From Bacteroidota bacterium (GTDB lineage: Bacteria > Bacteroidota > Bacteroidia > Bacteroidales > WCHB1-69), in contig JAKIZI010000010.1 of assembly GCA_022708105.1 (NCBI GenBank), forward strand, positions 1 through 50,554: a stretch of DNA of 50,554 bases. The letters run 5' to 3'. Shown here in pieces: positions 27,688-36,387 of this stretch. A program made the position numbers and the translations under genes. The notes beneath the pieces are model-generated. The model was not told where the DNA came from and did not search any database. It saw only the letters and a list, made by a program, of their open reading frames with translations. Numbering within the stretch: position 1 is the first letter of the stretch; each line of letters opens with the position of its first letter.

Positions 27688-28772
27688 AAAAGGAACGATT
27701 TTTTGAATCAGCATTACATGTTCGTGAAGGGGTTGAGGAGCCCTCTTCAGTAAATCCTTATATCGATTTTAAGAAGAAAAAGAAGCGGGCTTTATCGGTG
27801 GATGAATATGTGAAGGGAATTATCTCCGGGAATCGGGTTATTTTGAGTCGTGCCATTACCATGATTGAGAGTGTTAATCCGGAGCATTTTGCTATTTCAC
27901 AGGCGATTATTGAGAAATGTTTGCCCTATTCCGACAAGTCGATACGTATTGGTATTACCGGGGTTCCCGGTGTAGGCAAGAGCACTTTTATTGAATCACT
28001 GGGCAAGCATATCACCTCTTTGGGGCATCGGCTTGCTGTATTGGCTATTGATCCGAGCAGTCAGCGTTCTAAAGGAAGTATTTTGGGAGACAAGACCAGA
28101 ATGGAATCTTTGGCAGTTGACAGTAATGCCTATATTCGTCCGTCGCCCTCCGGTTTGACATTGGGAGGGGTTGCCCGCAAAACGAGAGAAACCATTATTT
28201 TGTGTGAAGCTGCCGGTTTTGATGTGATTTTAATTGAAACGGTAGGCGTTGGACAATCGGAAACTGTAGTTAAATCGATGGTAGACTTTTTCTTATTGCT
28301 TATGTTGGCTGGTGCGGGAGATGAATTACAGGGCATTAAAAGAGGAATTATGGAGATGGCGGATGCCATTGTGATTACCAAAGCAGACGGAAACAATCGC
28401 CAACGGGCAGATTTGGCTAAAACCCAATTTCAATCGGCGTTGCATCTTTTTCCGGCGAATGAAAATGGTTGGAAAATCCCCGTCAAGACTTGTTCTTCGA
28501 TAGAAAATAAAGATATAGACCAAGTATGGCAGGTCATCAAAGAGTTTGAAGCGGTGATCAAAGAAAACGGCTTTTTTGATAAAACTCGTCATGAACAGTG
28601 GGTAAATATTTTTTATGAATGGATGGACAATTCGATTAAAGATTCATTTTATTCGAAGGAGGTGGTGAAAGAGGAGATTGCCCGATTATTGCCTGCCATT
28701 AAGAGTGGTTCGATCTCTCCGTATCAGGCGGGGTTGTGTGTATTGGAAATTGAAAGGAAGAAAAGTTGCTAA
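27681..28772 (+). CDS. meaB: Methylmalonyl-CoA mutase-associated GTPase MeaB
   Basis: MeaB is a G3E-family GTPase that loads or protects the adenosylcobalamin cofactor of methylmalonyl-CoA mutase. The 363-residue protein starts MVKKERFFESALHV. It has the P-loop GVPGVGKST at about 94-102, the DPSSQRSKGSILGDKTRM segment, the Mg2+ loop ETVGVGQSE and the base-specificity motif TKAD. The ATG at 27681 is chosen because it overlaps the upstream stop and begins at the family start. The reading frame also contains an ATG 12 bases earlier. The mutase genes mutA and mutB, usually beside meaB, are not in the window. Confidence 0.95.
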   Translation: MVKKERFFESALHVREGVEEPSSVNPYIDFKKKKKRALSVDEYVKGIISGNRVILSRAITMIESVNPEHFAISQAIIEKCLPYSDKSIRIGITGVPGVGKSTFIESLGKHITSLGHRLAVLAIDPSSQRSKGSILGDKTRMESLAVDSNAYIRPSPSGLTLGGVARKTRETIILCEAAGFDVILIETVGVGQSETVVKSMVDFFLLLMLAGAGDELQGIKRGIMEMADAIVITKADGNNRQRADLAKTQFQSALHLFPANENGWKIPVKTCSSIENKDIDQVWQVIKEFEAVIKENGFFDKTRHEQWVNIFYEWMDNSIKDSFYSKEVVKEEIARLLPAIKSGSISPYQAGLCVLEIERKKSC

Positions 28773-28797
28773 GAGCGATGCCGTTTAAAATTGGCTT

Positions 28798-28952
28798 GCG
28801 TGAGGTTGTAGGCGGAAAGCCCGCAAAGACGGGAGCCGATGTGCCGCTGCTGCAAAAGAGCGACCGGAGGAAGCTCCTTTTGCGGCATTGCGAGCACACG
28901 GCTGCCGGCTGCGGACTTGGAGCCGGAGACCGGCGGCGAAGCCGACACGCCC
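28798..28952 (+). repeat. GC-rich intergenic repeat, copy A (155 bp)
   Basis: This sits 26 bases past meaB and 41 bases before the serine hydrolase start. It runs from GCGTGAGGTTGTAGGCGG to CACGCCC, so its ends are short inverted repeats (GCGTG and CACGC). A central stem pairs GCAAAAGAGC with GCTCCTTTTGC around an 11-base loop, and GCCGGAGACCGGC and CGGCGAAGCCG form two smaller hairpins. It is far richer in G+C than its surroundings and about nine in ten bases match copy C. Reading frames inside it are not genes. Confidence 0.85.
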
Positions 28953-28992
28953 AAAAAATAAATATTCATCAAAAATACGTTATCTAATAAAT

Positions 28993-30321
28993 ATGAGTCA
29001 AAAATATCACTTGATTTTATTCCTTGTTTGTTCATTTTTCCTTGGCATGACAGGGAAGGCACAATCGTATTATTTCCCGCCGATTAATGGACAGGAGTGG
29101 AAAACATTAGCGCCGGAATCGCTCAATTGGTGTCCAGAAAATGTGGACAGTCTTTACCGATTTTTGGAAAATAATCATACAAAAGCGTTCATTTTGCTGC
29201 AAGACGGGAAGATTGTATTGGAGCAATATTTTGGGACGCACACGCAGAATTCGTATTGGTATTGGGCTTCTGCCGGAAAAACGATTACTGCTTTTATGGT
29301 CGGGATTGCCCAGCAAGAGGGTTTTCTTTCTATTGAGGACCCAACTTCGGACTATTTAGGCGCCGGATGGACAAATTGTACGCCCGAGCAGGAGCAGCAA
29401 ATAACCATTTTGCATCAGTTGACTATGACGAGCGGGTTGGATGATGAGGTGCCCGATAACTATTGTACTTTTGACAGTTGTCTAATCTATAAAGCCGATG
29501 CCGGCACTCGCTGGGCTTACCATAATGCGCCTTACACACTGTTGGATAGTGTATTACAAAGTGCTACCGGCGCCACACTCAACAATTATGTGACTCAAAA
29601 ATTAAAAACACCAATTGGGATGAACGGTTTGTTTTATAAAACGGGTTACAACAATGTCTTCTTCAGTGATGCACGAAGTATGGCGAGATTCGGACTATTG
29701 ATTCTTAATGGCGGTGAGTGGGATGGTCAGCGTCTCATGACCGACACCGCCTATTTTTCGCACATGACACATCCCTCCCAATCATTGAATCAAGCGTATG
29801 GGTATTTGTGGTGGTTAAATGGGAGTTCGACGTTTATGGTCCCCGGATTCCAATACGTTTTACCCGGATCTTTCAGTCCGCATGCGCCCCAGGACATGAT
29901 TGCCGCATTGGGCAAAAACGGACAATTTATCAATGTGATTCCGAGTCGCGGGCAAGTGTGGATCAGAATGGGCGAAAATCCGGACAGTACCGAAGTGCCT
30001 TTCTTGTTCAATGACCGAATCTGGGAATACTTGAATGCCTTGGATTGTACTAGTTTGGGGGTAAATAATTATACTTCCGCCACGGACAATGTGCATATTT
30101 TTCCGAATCCTGCCGCGGAAACCGTTACCATAACGGCGAATAGAGAGATGGAGCGTGTCGAAATTTACTCCATGGATGGCAAAAAAGTACAATTTCAGGA
30201 GCTTTGGGCGGATAGTGGTGTGCTAACAATTAACGAACTATCGGAGGGTTTTTATCTGCTCAGAATATACATGAGTGGGGGACTTTCTGTTACCCGAAAA
30301 ATGATCAAAACTTGTTATTAA
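28993..30321 (+). CDS. Secreted class C beta-lactamase-like serine hydrolase with T9SS type A domain
   Basis: This 442-residue protein has a signal peptide (cut after KAQ near 24), a serine hydrolase domain, and a C-terminal secretion domain. The catalytic S-x-x-K is Ser93-Ala-Gly-Lys96. The Y-x-N motif of the class C/penicillin-binding family is Tyr176-His-Asn178. The third triad motif is less clear. The last 80 residues (FPNPAAETVTI, MDGKKV, GFYLLRI) are a T9SS type A sorting domain. It could act on peptides or esters outside the cell, and activity against beta-lactams is not implied. The longer frame starts inside repeat copy A at 28888, and the ATG at 28993 begins at the signal peptide. 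Confidence 0.9.
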   Translation: MSQKYHLILFLVCSFFLGMTGKAQSYYFPPINGQEWKTLAPESLNWCPENVDSLYRFLENNHTKAFILLQDGKIVLEQYFGTHTQNSYWYWASAGKTITAFMVGIAQQEGFLSIEDPTSDYLGAGWTNCTPEQEQQITILHQLTMTSGLDDEVPDNYCTFDSCLIYKADAGTRWAYHNAPYTLLDSVLQSATGATLNNYVTQKLKTPIGMNGLFYKTGYNNVFFSDARSMARFGLLILNGGEWDGQRLMTDTAYFSHMTHPSQSLNQAYGYLWWLNGSSTFMVPGFQYVLPGSFSPHAPQDMIAALGKNGQFINVIPSRGQVWIRMGENPDSTEVPFLFNDRIWEYLNALDCTSLGVNNYTSATDNVHIFPNPAAETVTITANREMERVEIYSMDGKKVQFQELWADSGVLTINELSEGFYLLRIYMSGGLSVTRKMIKTCY

Positions 30322-30342
30322 TCTCAGCGCAAATTCAATCGA

Positions 30343-31110
30343 TTATTTCAAAACAGGGTTCACATATCTTTCGATGGGAATGGTTCGTTTTCCGTATTGG
30401 ATGGCCTTTTCAGGACAGCGGTGGATACAGGCGAGACATTGGGTACATTGCTCTTTTTCCCATGTCGGGAGGCCATTTTTCAACGAAATTACTTTAGAAG
30501 GACAAATAGATTCGCACAATCCGCATGACGTACAACTATCGGTAACAAAAAAGGGTTTTGTTTTACGCCCTTTTCGGTACATTGGATAAAAAAAGGAGGT
30601 ATAGATCCATGGAGTTGCACCTTTGGTAAGCAATTTTGGGAAATTTCCTTGTTTTTCGATAACGGCCATAATCTCATGCATCCTTTTCCGGGCGGAGTTT
30701 AAGATTTCGGGAACTTTCTCTGTCGGTGTATTGATTTGGAACATCAGAATATAATTATCGGGCATTTGAACGGAAAAGGCAGCATTGAGCCGGTAGCCCT
30801 TATTGAAAAGCATTTTAGAAAGCAATCGATGGGTTTGTCCCACACTTCCTCCGCAGGTAAGCACGGTATAGATATATTGATTGTGATAGTTGTGCAGTTT
30901 CAGTTGCGCAATAAAATCAGCAACGATAGAGGGCACGCCCCAGAAATAGACCGGAAATACGAAGCCGATCTTTTCCTCCGGTTTCAGTTCAAAGTCGAAT
31001 TTTTTCTGGTGTATTGCTTCTGCGATTGAAATCAATTGATCTTCAAAATGGGTTGCCATTTGTTGAGCGGCATCAAGCGAATTTCCCGTACCTGTAAAGA
31101 AAAATATCAT
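30343..31110 (-). CDS. EFR1-type flavodoxin-ferredoxin fusion
   Basis: This 255-residue protein has an N-terminal flavodoxin-like fold (FFFTGTGNSLDAA phosphate-binding loop at about 3-15). It then has two [4Fe-4S] ferredoxin motifs: Cys193-196-199-203 and Cys222-225-228-232. This is the layout of EFR1-family electron-transfer proteins. It probably carries low-potential electrons in the cytoplasm. The redox partner cannot be told from neighbours, which are a secreted hydrolase and an M28 peptidase. The gene converges on the serine hydrolase gene with 21 bases between. Confidence 0.88.
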   Translation of the reverse strand: MIFFFTGTGNSLDAAQQMATHFEDQLISIAEAIHQKKFDFELKPEEKIGFVFPVYFWGVPSIVADFIAQLKLHNYHNQYIYTVLTCGGSVGQTHRLLSKMLFNKGYRLNAAFSVQMPDNYILMFQINTPTEKVPEILNSARKRMHEIMAVIEKQGNFPKLLTKGATPWIYTSFFYPMYRKGRKTKPFFVTDSCTSCGLCESICPSKVISLKNGLPTWEKEQCTQCLACIHRCPEKAIQYGKRTIPIERYVNPVLK

Positions 31111-31127
31111 ATTATTAAAATTAAGAA

Positions 31128-32363
31128 TTATGATTTAATTTGGAGTACAAGTTCTCTGATAAACTTTTGGAGGCCCAGAGATATTTCGACCAATCGTTGG
31201 GGGTTGACAATAGAGGGTTTATCTTTCGGTGTATGGGTAACGTTTTGATTTTCCATATTTTCAATCAGCCATTGAGAGCTAACGGCGATGGCGGGACGGC
31301 CGTATTGGACAAAAATGCTGTGGTCTCCCTGCACCCATGGAATTCCTTCCACAAACTCCGGTGTTTCCCGAATCAATTTATTAAAAATGGGTTGTATCGG
31401 TTCAGGCAAATTAAAGGGAGAAAAAGACGATAATCCTGTATGATAGCCGGCACCGTCAATGTTAATATTGAGAATAATGTTGTCCATTGTATCGGAGTTA
31501 TCGGCAATAAACTGCATTTGTCCGGGAACGGCATAATAATCTTCGCCGTTGAAGGCCACTAGTTCGATGACAGGTTCACCGCGGTAATATTTCAGCAGGT
31601 CGGCAAGCAGCAGTAATACAATTACGCCGGTTGCATTGTCTATGGCACCCGGGGTTCCTTTCTTGGCGTCGATATGGGCAGTGATGACGATTCTTTTTTG
31701 GGGATTGCGTCCTTTGCGTCCGATGACATTATAGGCAGTTTCAGCGAAGCGGTTGGCACAAGAGGTCAATCGTGCCTTTTTTCCACAAAATGGAAGTAAT
31801 TTTTCCCCTTCCACATCTTTCATAAAGACGGAAGGAATATTGAAATCCCCGTCTTCAAACAGAGGAAATGGGTATTCGCCCCCAGTCGTAGCAGAGTTTC
31901 TGCCCGTGGCGCAGATGATGGCTTTAACGCCGCTTTGCTCCAGCGCCCGCACAATGCGTTGATGCATCTCCGGATTCCAAAATACAAAATTCTTGGGAGC
32001 AATCTGTTCTTGAGCGATTTCTCCGTGCAGCAAAATGATTTTGTTCTTAAAATCACCTTGTTCCAACTCTTCTATGGTACTGGCAGCCGCCAATTCCAAA
32101 TCATGATCACATCCTAAGGAATAAGGACTTGACATAATGGAAAAGCAATGTCCTTCGCAGGTCAATTCAGCCCCTTCGGTCATCCAGTCCATCACTTGGA
32201 GTGGTGTTGATTCCACAGCCCAGCTCATTGAGGAGAGCGCTTCTCTAAAAAAAAGAGTAGCCATTTGGTTTCCCTCACTGCCCACACTTCGTCCGGGCAG
32301 TTCTTTACAGAAATAATTCAAATATTCAGACACTTCTTTTTCTAAATCAGGGATTGTATTCAT
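31128..32363 (-). CDS. M28-family metallopeptidase
   Basis: The 411-residue protein has the two-zinc aminopeptidase residues of M28: His230 and Asp232 in VITAHIDAK, bridging Asp242 in GAIDNATG, Glu274 in FNGEDY, then NINIDGAGY and the last His in VQGDHS. Residues 60-200 hold a PA-like insert. No signal peptide is visible, so it is probably cytoplasmic, although secretion cannot be excluded. It is 17 bases upstream of the EFR1-type gene on the same strand and probably in one transcript. Substrates of M28 enzymes range from peptides to modified N-termini and cannot be fixed here. Confidence 0.88.
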   Translation of the reverse strand: MNTIPDLEKEVSEYLNYFCKELPGRSVGSEGNQMATLFFREALSSMSWAVESTPLQVMDWMTEGAELTCEGHCFSIMSSPYSLGCDHDLELAAASTIEELEQGDFKNKIILLHGEIAQEQIAPKNFVFWNPEMHQRIVRALEQSGVKAIICATGRNSATTGGEYPFPLFEDGDFNIPSVFMKDVEGEKLLPFCGKKARLTSCANRFAETAYNVIGRKGRNPQKRIVITAHIDAKKGTPGAIDNATGVIVLLLLADLLKYYRGEPVIELVAFNGEDYYAVPGQMQFIADNSDTMDNIILNINIDGAGYHTGLSSFSPFNLPEPIQPIFNKLIRETPEFVEGIPWVQGDHSIFVQYGRPAIAVSSQWLIENMENQNVTHTPKDKPSIVNPQRLVEISLGLQKFIRELVLQIKS

Positions 32364-32512
32364 TTTTTTTGAATGTTGGAATATTAAATTTAATGCTAAG
32401 AAAATATCAAGTTATCATCAAGCAATGAAGAATAAAACTCTACATCAACAACGTTGAATAATAAAAGAAGCAATGATTGAGGATTTTGAGAAAAGAAGAC
32501 TATGCAGAGTAT

Positions 32513-33490
32513 TTATATTTCGATAAACTTATCAATAATATCCTCGATGGAGATACCTTCCGCTTCGGCTTTATAATTTTTAATAATTCGGTGGCGTAGA
32601 ATATTGTGTGCCACAGCTTTTATATCTTCAATGTCGGGAGAGTACTTCCCATTTAGCACGGCATGGGTTCTGGCTCCGATAATCAGGAATTGGGAAGCAC
32701 GCGGGCCTGCGCCCCATGTAAGGTAATCATTAGCCCACGGGTGTGCTTTAGGTGTATTGGGACGAGTAATGGTAGCCAAATTGACTGCATATTGATACAC
32801 ATTATCTGCAATCGGAATCTTTTGTAAAAGTTTCTGGTAGAAAATAATATCTTCGGCGGTAAGCACTTGTTTCGGCTCTTGCATTTCTCCGTGGATGGTA
32901 CTTTTCACCACGTCCACTTCTTCGCTGAAACTCGGATAGTCTAAATATATGTTGAACATAAAGCGGTCTTGTTGGGCTTCCGGAAGCGGATAGGTTCCTT
33001 CTTGCTCAATCGGGTTTTGAGTCGCCAATACAAAGAAAGGATCCGGCAGTTGATAGGTAATCCCGTTCATACTCACCGAGCGTTCCTGCATTGCTTCTAA
33101 TAATGCGGATTGCGTTTTCGGAGGAGTTCTGTTGATCTCATCCGCCAGTACAATATTTGCGAAAATAGGGCCTTTGACGAATTTGAATTTTCTGTTCTCA
33201 TCTAAGATTTCCGTTCCCATAATGTCTGAGGGCATCAGGTCGGGGGTGAACTGAATACGGTTGTAACTCAAATTCATCGTCTTGGAAATTGTTGTGATGA
33301 TTAATGTTTTCGCCAATCCCGGCACTCCGATTAACAATGCATGGCTCCTGCTGAACATCGCCATCAAGATACTTTTCACTACTTCATCTTGGCCTACAAT
33401 TACTTTGGCAATCTCTTTCTTTAATTCGTTATATTTTTCAACAAAAGCCCCGATGGCTTCAACATCATTATTAAAATTCAAATTCGTCAT
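32513..33490 (-). CDS. MoxR-family AAA+ ATPase
   Basis: This 325-residue AAA+ ATPase has Walker A GVPGLAKT (55-62), Walker B VLADEINR near 116, and the sensor/arginine motifs ATQNPIEQEGTYPLPEAQQDRF. It belongs to the MoxR type, which assists folding or metal insertion together with VWA-domain partners. In Bacteroidota the partners (DUF58 and VWA/Bat proteins) are usually next to it. Here none are, and the upstream gene codes for a SurA-like isomerase 20 bases away. The gap downstream (32364-32512) has no feature I can support. The client is unknown. Confidence 0.92.
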   Translation of the reverse strand: MTNLNFNNDVEAIGAFVEKYNELKKEIAKVIVGQDEVVKSILMAMFSRSHALLIGVPGLAKTLIITTISKTMNLSYNRIQFTPDLMPSDIMGTEILDENRKFKFVKGPIFANIVLADEINRTPPKTQSALLEAMQERSVSMNGITYQLPDPFFVLATQNPIEQEGTYPLPEAQQDRFMFNIYLDYPSFSEEVDVVKSTIHGEMQEPKQVLTAEDIIFYQKLLQKIPIADNVYQYAVNLATITRPNTPKAHPWANDYLTWGAGPRASQFLIIGARTHAVLNGKYSPDIEDIKAVAHNILRHRIIKNYKAEAEGISIEDIIDKFIEI

Positions 33491-33510
33491 AACGATTGGA
33501 TTTTTTTAGT

Positions 33511-34854
33511 TTATGGGATTTGTAAATTTTCTACAAACGGGCAATCTCTGTATTGATCGTTAATTTTGATACTTGTGGTTTGCACCTTTTTCAATATCCA
33601 TTTTTGGATAATTGTATTTTTCTTATCTTCGAGCGCAGCACTTTTAATCATGTCGTAATCTTCGGTCATATTGGCTTTGTGTGCAGCTACTTTCGATTTT
33701 AGGTATATAATGCGATAGGCCATGTTCCCGTCTTCGGTAACGTAAGGAATCGGGGAGGAGTATTCTCCGGGAATCAATTTATTGAGGGTGGCAAAAGTGG
33801 CATCGTCGATGGCTGTTTTCTCAAACTTGACAGAACCGGTATATTTATTCACGACCCATCCGCCGCTGTTTCGGTTCATATCATCTGAATACCTTGCTGC
33901 TGACAAACTAAATTCAGTTTTATCTTTCAAAATTACTGTTCGGATGCTGTCCAAATACTCAATAGCTGCGACTTGGGCATCGGGTGAAGGTTTGGGTTGC
34001 AATAAAATATGGGCAACGTTGATACGATCTCCTTTTCTTTCAATCATTTGGATGATGTGGTAGCCTGCTTTCGTCTGAATGACGTTTGAGATTTCTCCCG
34101 ATTTTAATTTAAAGGCTGCGGCTTCAAACTCCGGATAGAGTGTTCCTCGTTCTATAAAACCAAGCTCTCCTCCTTTGGAGGCACTACCCGGATCATCAGA
34201 GTAGAGGCGTGCCAGCAACGAAAATTTCTCGCCACGAAGTACCCGTTCTCGAAAACCTTCCAACTTGCTCTTCAATTCAGCAATCTCTACATCGCTTACA
34301 GGGGGGGTCCGCACAATATGACCAAATTCATACGTGGCTTCAACGACCGGTAAACTGTCATACGGGATTTTATCAAAAAATAATTTCACTTCCGAAGGGG
34401 TAATAGCAACATTTTCGGTCAGTCCGCGTTGGATTTCATCCATAATCATCTGGTCACGCATCATTATCCGCATCTCCTTCTTGATTTCATCCATAGACTT
34501 TTGGTAGTAGTCTTCAATAATTTTGACATCGCCACCGATTTGTTGCAAAAGATATGAGATTCGGGCATTGAGTTGATCTTCCACCTGTTGGTCAGTAATC
34601 ACCACACTGTCCAAATCTGCCTGATGAACCATCAACTTTTCGATGATTTTCTTTTCGAAAATGGTACATTTCATCTCTTCAGCATCATCCACGACTGCAT
34701 ATTGACCTGCATATTCGGCGTATGCCTTTTCAATATCCGATTTCATGATGATCTCTTTTCCCACAATTGCGATGATACCATCCACAGTGTATGGTTGCGC
34801 ATAGTTGTTTAGGGTGCTGATTAATAGTAAAATAAGAAAAAATAGTCTTTTCAT
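33511..34854 (-). CDS. SurA-like periplasmic peptidyl-prolyl isomerase
   Basis: This 447-residue protein has a signal peptide (FFLILLLISTLNNYAQ), a SurA N-terminal helical domain (IVGKEIIMKSDIEKAY), and two parvulin domains. The first is near 170-270 with the GHIVRTPP strand and SDDPGSASKGGELGF. The second is near 275-380 with NVAHILLQPKPS and YSDDMNRNSGG. SurA proteins escort outer-membrane proteins through the periplasm and isomerise Xaa-Pro bonds. MoxR follows after 20 bases. A one-mismatch -7 box (TACTTTCG) lies about 60 bases upstream. Confidence 0.9.
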   Translation of the reverse strand: MKRLFFLILLLISTLNNYAQPYTVDGIIAIVGKEIIMKSDIEKAYAEYAGQYAVVDDAEEMKCTIFEKKIIEKLMVHQADLDSVVITDQQVEDQLNARISYLLQQIGGDVKIIEDYYQKSMDEIKKEMRIMMRDQMIMDEIQRGLTENVAITPSEVKLFFDKIPYDSLPVVEATYEFGHIVRTPPVSDVEIAELKSKLEGFRERVLRGEKFSLLARLYSDDPGSASKGGELGFIERGTLYPEFEAAAFKLKSGEISNVIQTKAGYHIIQMIERKGDRINVAHILLQPKPSPDAQVAAIEYLDSIRTVILKDKTEFSLSAARYSDDMNRNSGGWVVNKYTGSVKFEKTAIDDATFATLNKLIPGEYSSPIPYVTEDGNMAYRIIYLKSKVAAHKANMTEDYDMIKSAALEDKKNTIIQKWILKKVQTTSIKINDQYRDCPFVENLQIP

Positions 34855-34976
34855 CTAATTCTTTTTTTTCATTTTCTTGTACATTTAAGAACAAGATATG
34901 AAATGAACTGCGAAAGTACAATTTTTTTTTCAAATTTTCCGACTCTTAAGTATGATTTTTAGAATTTTATTTATTT

Positions 34977-35130
34977 GGGCGTGCCGGCTTCGCCGTCGGT
35001 CTCCGGCTACAAGTTCGCAGCCGAAAGCCGTGTTGCCGCAAAGTCGCAAAAGGAGCTTCCACCGGTCGCTCTTTTGCGGCAGTGGCACATCTGCTTCCGT
35101 CCTTGCGGGCTTTCCGCCCACATCCTCACT
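34977..35130 (-). repeat. GC-rich intergenic repeat, copy B (154 bp, inverted)
   Basis: This is the same element as copies A and C but on the minus strand. GGGCGTG is at 34977 and the inner end is near 35130. The central stem is kept, although the arms carry substitutions (gcc/gac beside the common GCAAAA/TTTTGC core). It lies upstream of the surA-like gene, in a gap from 34855 to 35567. After it the gap holds an attC-like site, then the broken small secreted ORF, and otherwise AT-rich DNA. Confidence 0.8.
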
Positions 35131-35192
35131 TTTAAGAGATTATACTTTATTATTGTTCGAGTCTTGATGTTTGTTTTTGCATCACGTTCACC

Positions 35193-35249
35193 GCCCAACG
35201 CTGAACTTCGTGTGGGCATTCGACACCAATTGGTCAGCGAATGTTAGTT
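35193..35249 (-). other. attC-like recombination site
   Basis: On the minus strand the right side ends with TCAGC followed by GTTGGGC, a perfect match to the integron core GTTRRRY. TCAGC pairs with GCTGA on the left, just inside AAC, and a CCAATTGG palindrome sits in the middle. The order and the roughly 57-bp size are those of an attC. The left R'' box is only partly conserved (AACTAAC) and its spacing differs by 4 bases. Confidence 0.35.
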
Positions 35250-35319
35250 TATTAATTGTTTTTTTTTGTCACATGAAGCAGACTCATATGGGGTTTAGCG
35301 TTTGTTAGTAGGTAGTATT

Positions 35320-35530
35320 TTATTTTTCTTTAAGTGCACTTTCGATTTTTAAGTCGAGATTTAACAGGATTTTAGTTGTCAAAATGAAGCAAGGTGAATA
35401 AATGTCTTTTTGGTTTAGTTCACTTATTTTTTTCTGTCGGCATGGAAGTAGGAGGCAGAAAATCAAAATTTTGAGAAAAGACTGTCAATCCGGTCAAAAA
35501 AAATAAGAAAATAAAAATTTGAGTTTTCAT
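35320..35530 (-). pseudogene. Small secreted protein ORF, apparently frameshifted
   Basis: The ATG at 35530 opens a 36-codon frame ending at 35420. It begins with a clear signal peptide (IFIFLFFLTGLTVFSQ) typical of Bacteroidota. At a run of seven A (plus-strand T7 near 35430) another frame takes over and runs to 35320. Joined there, the product would be about 70 residues. A homopolymer error in the assembly or a true mutation could cause this. It starts 38 bases after the methyltransferase stop and shares its strand. I do not recognise the family. Confidence 0.35.
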
Positions 35531-35567
35531 GATATTTTTTATACCGTGTGTTGTGCGTTCGTGCATT

Positions 35568-36347
35568 TTATCTTGCTGCAATTACTAACATTTCAAAATC
35601 ATCCTTTGTTAATTTATCTTCTCTGGAAAATGCTCCCAGTTTTGCTCCAAAAATCTCAATTTTTGCAAATCCAAGCGTTTTCAACAACCATGTAATCTCC
35701 GATGGAATGTAATATCTTTCGTTACATTCAAGTTCTTTTTCTACTCCGTTATCATCTGCAACTTTTGTAATATTGTAATCTCTGAATGTCATAATATCAA
35801 AAGTGTTTTTATGATATGTGGCATTCCCATCATCGGTATTTGAGGCACAAAATTCTTCGATAGAATTAAATATGGGAAATAAACCATTGAGGGTAGTAAA
35901 AATAAATTTTGCATTTTTCTTTAATGATTGAGAAACATTTTTGAGAATCTCGAAATTCATTTCGTCAGTTTCCATTAAAGGAAAACCGCCTTCACACATC
36001 ATTATTGCAACATCAAATTGTTTGTCAAACGGCAGATTACGAGCATCGTGTTTTAAGAAATCAATTCTCACACCGTTTTGTTTCGCCTTTTCTCTTGCTT
36101 TTTCCAATAGGGATTCAGACAAATCAATTCCAGTCATTGAATATCCTCTTTTTGCCAATTCAATTGCATGGCGACCTGTCCCACACCCTATGTCAATAAT
36201 CTTAAGTGTTTTATTGAAATTTATTTCTTTCTCAATGAAATCACATTCGCCAATAGTTCCTTGTGCAAAAGATTCATTGTCGTATTTTTCTCCGTAATTT
36301 TCGAATAATGTTTCGTACCACTGTTTATTATTCATTTCTTTCTCCAT
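35568..36347 (-). CDS. Class I SAM-dependent methyltransferase
   Basis: This 259-residue protein has the SAM-binding motif I IDIGCGTGRH at 51-60, followed by the acidic end of strand 2 in GIDLSESLLEKA. Motif II-like LPFDKQFDVAIMM and the FIFTTLNG strand follow. The fold is a methyltransferase of the ubiE/Methyltransf_11/25 type, and the acceptor is unknown. A second ATG is at codon 5. It stands alone between two structured intergenic segments. On the minus strand, 9 bases GTTGTGCGT precede it (36388-36396) and the complement ACGCACAAC follows it (35550-35558). This looks like a mobile single-gene cassette. Confidence 0.9.
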   Translation of the reverse strand: MEKEMNNKQWYETLFENYGEKYDNESFAQGTIGECDFIEKEINFNKTLKIIDIGCGTGRHAIELAKRGYSMTGIDLSESLLEKAREKAKQNGVRIDFLKHDARNLPFDKQFDVAIMMCEGGFPLMETDEMNFEILKNVSQSLKKNAKFIFTTLNGLFPIFNSIEEFCASNTDDGNATYHKNTFDIMTFRDYNITKVADDNGVEKELECNERYYIPSEITWLLKTLGFAKIEIFGAKLGAFSREDKLTKDDFEMLVIAAR

Positions 36348-36387
36348 TTAAATTGTTTACTCTAATGTTGGTAGTCTTTCTTACATG

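Noticed and set aside
28766..29062. Reading frames of 73, 97 and 66 residues around 28.8-29.0 kb
   Set aside because: They are translations of repeat copy A. Similar peptides arise from copies B and C.
34930..35247. Reading frames of 63-90 residues around 35.0-35.2 kb
   Set aside because: They come from repeat copy B. The shared peptide with other copies reflects the DNA repeat and not a protein family.
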